Positions 34,113 to 35,730 of a stretch of 35,730 nt of DNA are shown piece after piece. Source of the stretch: Granulicella sp. L46 (lineage in GTDB: Bacteria > Acidobacteriota > Terriglobia > Terriglobales > Acidobacteriaceae); the NCBI RefSeq assembly GCF_009765785.1, contig NZ_LMUT01000003.1, positions 93,310-129,039 of the forward strand, written 5' to 3'. Each line of letters starts with the position of its first letter. Positions within the stretch are counted from its first letter, which is position 1. The translations under genes were made by a program, and so were the position numbers. The notes below the pieces were generated by a model. That model saw only the letters and a list, made by a program, of their open reading frames with translations, was not told the DNA's origin and did no database searches.

Positions 34113-34289
34113 TTAGGCGGCGTCCCGCTCTTGCATCCAGGCAGTCAACACCGCGCGCGAGAAACGCCACTCCGCGCCCAACCGTCTATGCGGCACACCC
34201 CACGCGGCTGCCCGCTTGCGGAGGGTCACAGGATGCACGCGTAGGAGCGCGGCTGCCTCCGCCAACGTTAGTACGTCATTGGTTTCCAC
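34113..34289 (-). CDS. Excisionase-like small HTH DNA-binding protein
   Basis: This is a 58-aa protein, METNDVLTLAEAAALLRVHP continuing with VTLRKRAAAWGVPHRRLGAE and WRFSRAVLTAWMQERDAA. It matches the winged-helix HTH_17/MerR-like pattern of excisionases: LTLAEAAALLRVHPVTLRK helix-turn-helix, then RRLGAEWRFSRAVLTAWM. The start is GTG at 34289, with GGAG seven bases upstream in a clear ribosome site. Such proteins bend DNA to direct integrase toward excision, or regulate element promoters. Its place next to the integrase supports this. It lies first in a likely two-gene unit with the 86-aa protein. Confidence 0.85.
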   Translation of the reverse strand: METNDVLTLAEAAALLRVHPVTLRKRAAAWGVPHRRLGAEWRFSRAVLTAWMQERDAA

Positions 34290-34611
34290 TTTATTGCTCC
34301 AATTCCAGGTGCCTCTCCCCTTGCACCGTGCCGTCCTTCAGAATCAAATATGGATGTGGTAGGAAAGACACACAAAGTGTGGTAAATCGTCCACATTCGC
34401 AGAATTGTTTGTGTGCCGTTATTTGTGGATGGCGGAGCTCTATTTAGATGGTATCGGCAACATTTTACCTACCCCCTAACACACTTGTTATGTGCGAGTT
34501 AGAATGAATAGATGCCCTTGGCGATTGGTACACTCACCTACTGCATCCGCGCAATGCACACCGCTTGAGTGATCGCAACCAAAACACGCGTCAAACAAGT
34601 ACGTTATATAG

Positions 34612-34673
34612 ATTGCTCTCGTATGTATATGTATATATAAATCAATGACTTACGGACCATAAATGAGAGCAAT
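34612..34673. other. A+T-rich segment flanked by 9-bp inverted repeats
   Basis: ATTGCTCTC (34612-34620) and GAGAGCAAT (34665-34673) are perfect inverted repeats around 44 bp that include GTATGTATATGTATATATAA. This is the most A+T-rich spot in the window. It lies in the 486-bp gene-free stretch 34290-34775 of the integrated element, beside the TGTCACCA repeats. It could be a DNA-unwinding element or a promoter/operator region. No open frame longer than about 20 codons was found in the stretch. Confidence 0.5.
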
Positions 34674-34685
34674 ATAGGGGCCGTT

Positions 34686-34833
34686 TGGTGACAGACGATG
34701 CAACTCATTGATTACAGGCTGCTTGCGCTTGTTTTATTGTCACCACGGTGTCACCAACCTGTCACCACATACGCGTTAGTCTCTTCGTTTCAACAACTTG
34801 ACTACTTTGCCTTTCTTGCCTGCCTTGGTGACA
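34686..34833. repeat. Iteron-like TGTCACCA repeats
   Basis: Three direct copies of TGTCACCA start at 34738, 34749 and 34760, exactly 11 bp apart. Inverted copies (TGGTGACA) lie at 34686-34693 and 34826-34833, the last inside the end of the primase-like gene. About one helical turn separates the direct copies, so a protein could bind all on one DNA face. This pattern is typical of replication initiator or repressor sites. Confidence 0.65.
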
Positions 34834-35730
34834 TCATCCACAACGGCAACGCGTTCATCACGCCTCAACCCTGCGATGGCGCGCTCCCACACGGCAGTAC
34901 CGGCCCTGTCTGCATGGCAAAGCCTTTGCAGTTCCCGGTGTGGAATGGATCGCTTCTGTTTCATCACGGACATGATGCGGTTTTCCCATTGCGCCTCACG
35001 TGTTTCACCTTCTGCCGGACGGTAGAACTCGCGCATCTTGGCTTGGAAGTTTGCCACCTTGATACCGGCGTCAACGTCCGACTCCAATATGTTGGCGTGA
35101 CCGCGCAACCAAGCAAGATGCAGCGCCACACGGAGAGCGTGAATGTTCAACCGCGCTGCCGGTAGATCCTCAGTCTTCATCTCATCCGAAAGCCGGGCAA
35201 ACCACTCATTGAGTAAGCCACGTGCGTTGGGTGAGACGGGAATGCGCGCTGGTGTCTTTTCCAATGCGGTGATGCGCGGCAAGAATACCCGCTGCATCTC
35301 TGCGAAGTCGTACTCCGGCAACGCAGCCACGGTGCGGTCATTCTCCGTGCCAATGATGTTTAGCCGAGAAAACAAACCGCTGCCTACAGATGATGAGCGC
35401 GCAAAAATGTTGTCCCATTCCGTCTTCGGGATGCCGCCCAAGATGGAATACAGCAAGCGTCCAGATTTAGCTGCCCGTTCGTTGGTGGCTGTAGTGGTGA
35501 ACGAGTCGCGGTCATACAGTTCCAAGATGGCCGTTTCCAGTCCGCGTCCAGAATTCTCATTGGCGAAGTTAGCAAACAGTCCGCCAATCTCTTCCTGGAT
35601 GGTGATGAAGCGCGGCAATGGCTTCCACATCTCAAGCGGACCGCGCGTCTCGCCTTTCTCCAACTTGCGCGGCTTCGTTGCCTGGATCAAGCCCGGTGCA
35701 CTGGCGGGACTCACCACGTGAGCACCGAGG
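34776..35730 (-). CDS. DUF3987/primase-helicase-like protein, C-terminal part
   Basis: The frame is open to the right edge, so only the C-terminal 318 or so residues are seen. The segments FITIQEEIGGLFANFANENS, LETAILELYDRDSFTTTAT, LLYSILGGIPKTEWDNIFAR and GSGLFSRLNIIG resemble the DUF3987 family of element-borne proteins, which carry a RecA-like fold and often follow a primase domain. A helical region comes next, and a possible winged-helix stretch (about 262-313: MSVMKQKRSIPHRELQRLCH, ERAIAGLRRDERVAVVDD) ends in the basic KKGKVVKLLKRRD. The upstream ATP-binding motif would lie outside the window. The gene ends 9 bp from the iteron-like repeats. A replication role for the element is inferred. 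Confidence 0.55.
   Translation of the reverse strand, partial: LGAHVVSPASAPGLIQATKPRKLEKGETRGPLEMWKPLPRFITIQEEIGGLFANFANENSGRGLETAILELYDRDSFTTTATNERAAKSGRLLYSILGGIPKTEWDNIFARSSSVGSGLFSRLNIIGTENDRTVAALPEYDFAEMQRVFLPRITALEKTPARIPVSPNARGLLNEWFARLSDEMKTEDLPAARLNIHALRVALHLAWLRGHANILESDVDAGIKVANFQAKMREFYRPAEGETREAQWENRIMSVMKQKRSIPHRELQRLCHADRAGTAVWERAIAGLRRDERVAVVDDVTKAGKKGKVVKLLKRRD

Noticed and set aside
34441-34557. Very short plus-strand frames of 16-18 codons in the element control region
   Set aside because: No convincing ribosome site or conservation evidence; they could be leader peptides but nothing supports it.
34698-35165. 155-aa plus-strand open frame starting beside the iterons
   Set aside because: It lies antisense to the primase-like gene and has no domain or ribosome site.

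Overview
The window looks like chromosomal DNA of an Acidobacteriota member, most likely class Terriglobia (Granulicella/Terriglobus/Edaphobacter type). This is inferred from an F-ATPase operon with paired b and b' genes but no a or c gene in view, G-rich coding sequence, and the style of dispersed palindromic repeats between genes. No database search was possible, so the taxonomy is inference.

Layout. 1-4601 (minus strand) is an ATP synthase operon, b'-b-delta-alpha-gamma-beta, with beta running off the left edge. 4968-6805 (minus) is hfq-hflX. 6978-8144 is a lone DegT-type aminotransferase. 8666-12363 (minus) holds three exported proteins: an SH3-like lipoprotein, a TonB C-terminal-domain protein and a beta-propeller lipoprotein. 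12590-13970 is tatA/B-tatC. Then come an M28 glutaminyl-cyclase-like peptidase, a TerC membrane protein, aroB-menG/ubiE (overlapping), a CDF metal exporter with an enlarged C-terminus, and an orphan PASTA protein. 21431-26173 (minus) is a translation/aromatic cluster in transcription order aroC-def-fmt-rsmB, split by a repeat element. corA, a YhaM-like nuclease (minus), a SurA/PpiC-type foldase (minus) and a CtpA-type S41 protease (plus) follow. At 32532-32606 lies tRNA-Gly(CCC).

From about 32607 to the right edge the sequence changes. A tyrosine integrase, a 58-aa excisionase-like HTH protein, a small unknown protein, an A+T-rich control region with iteron-like repeats, and a DUF3987/primase-helicase-like gene that runs off the edge make up one end of an integrated element.

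The most distinctive signals are non-coding. (1) A family of composite intergenic repeats has three full copies (8353-8632, 18342-18721, 23959-24317) and several fragments. They are built from short hairpins whose arms differ between copies while pairing is kept, joined by purine-rich CAA/GGC tracts. (2) REP-like palindromes with a two-base RA centre are scattered through the window, two of them inside rsmB. Other repeat-derived segments are read in frame inside tatB and the yhaM-like gene. (3) Runs with a 7-bp period form large inverted repeats between genes. (4) The element end carries a candidate replication origin or operator region with TGTCACCA repeats at exact 11-bp spacing. On the protein side, the F1 gamma subunit has a cysteine-free acidic insert at the position of the chloroplast regulatory insert, and the CDF exporter appears to carry three tandem C-terminal domains.
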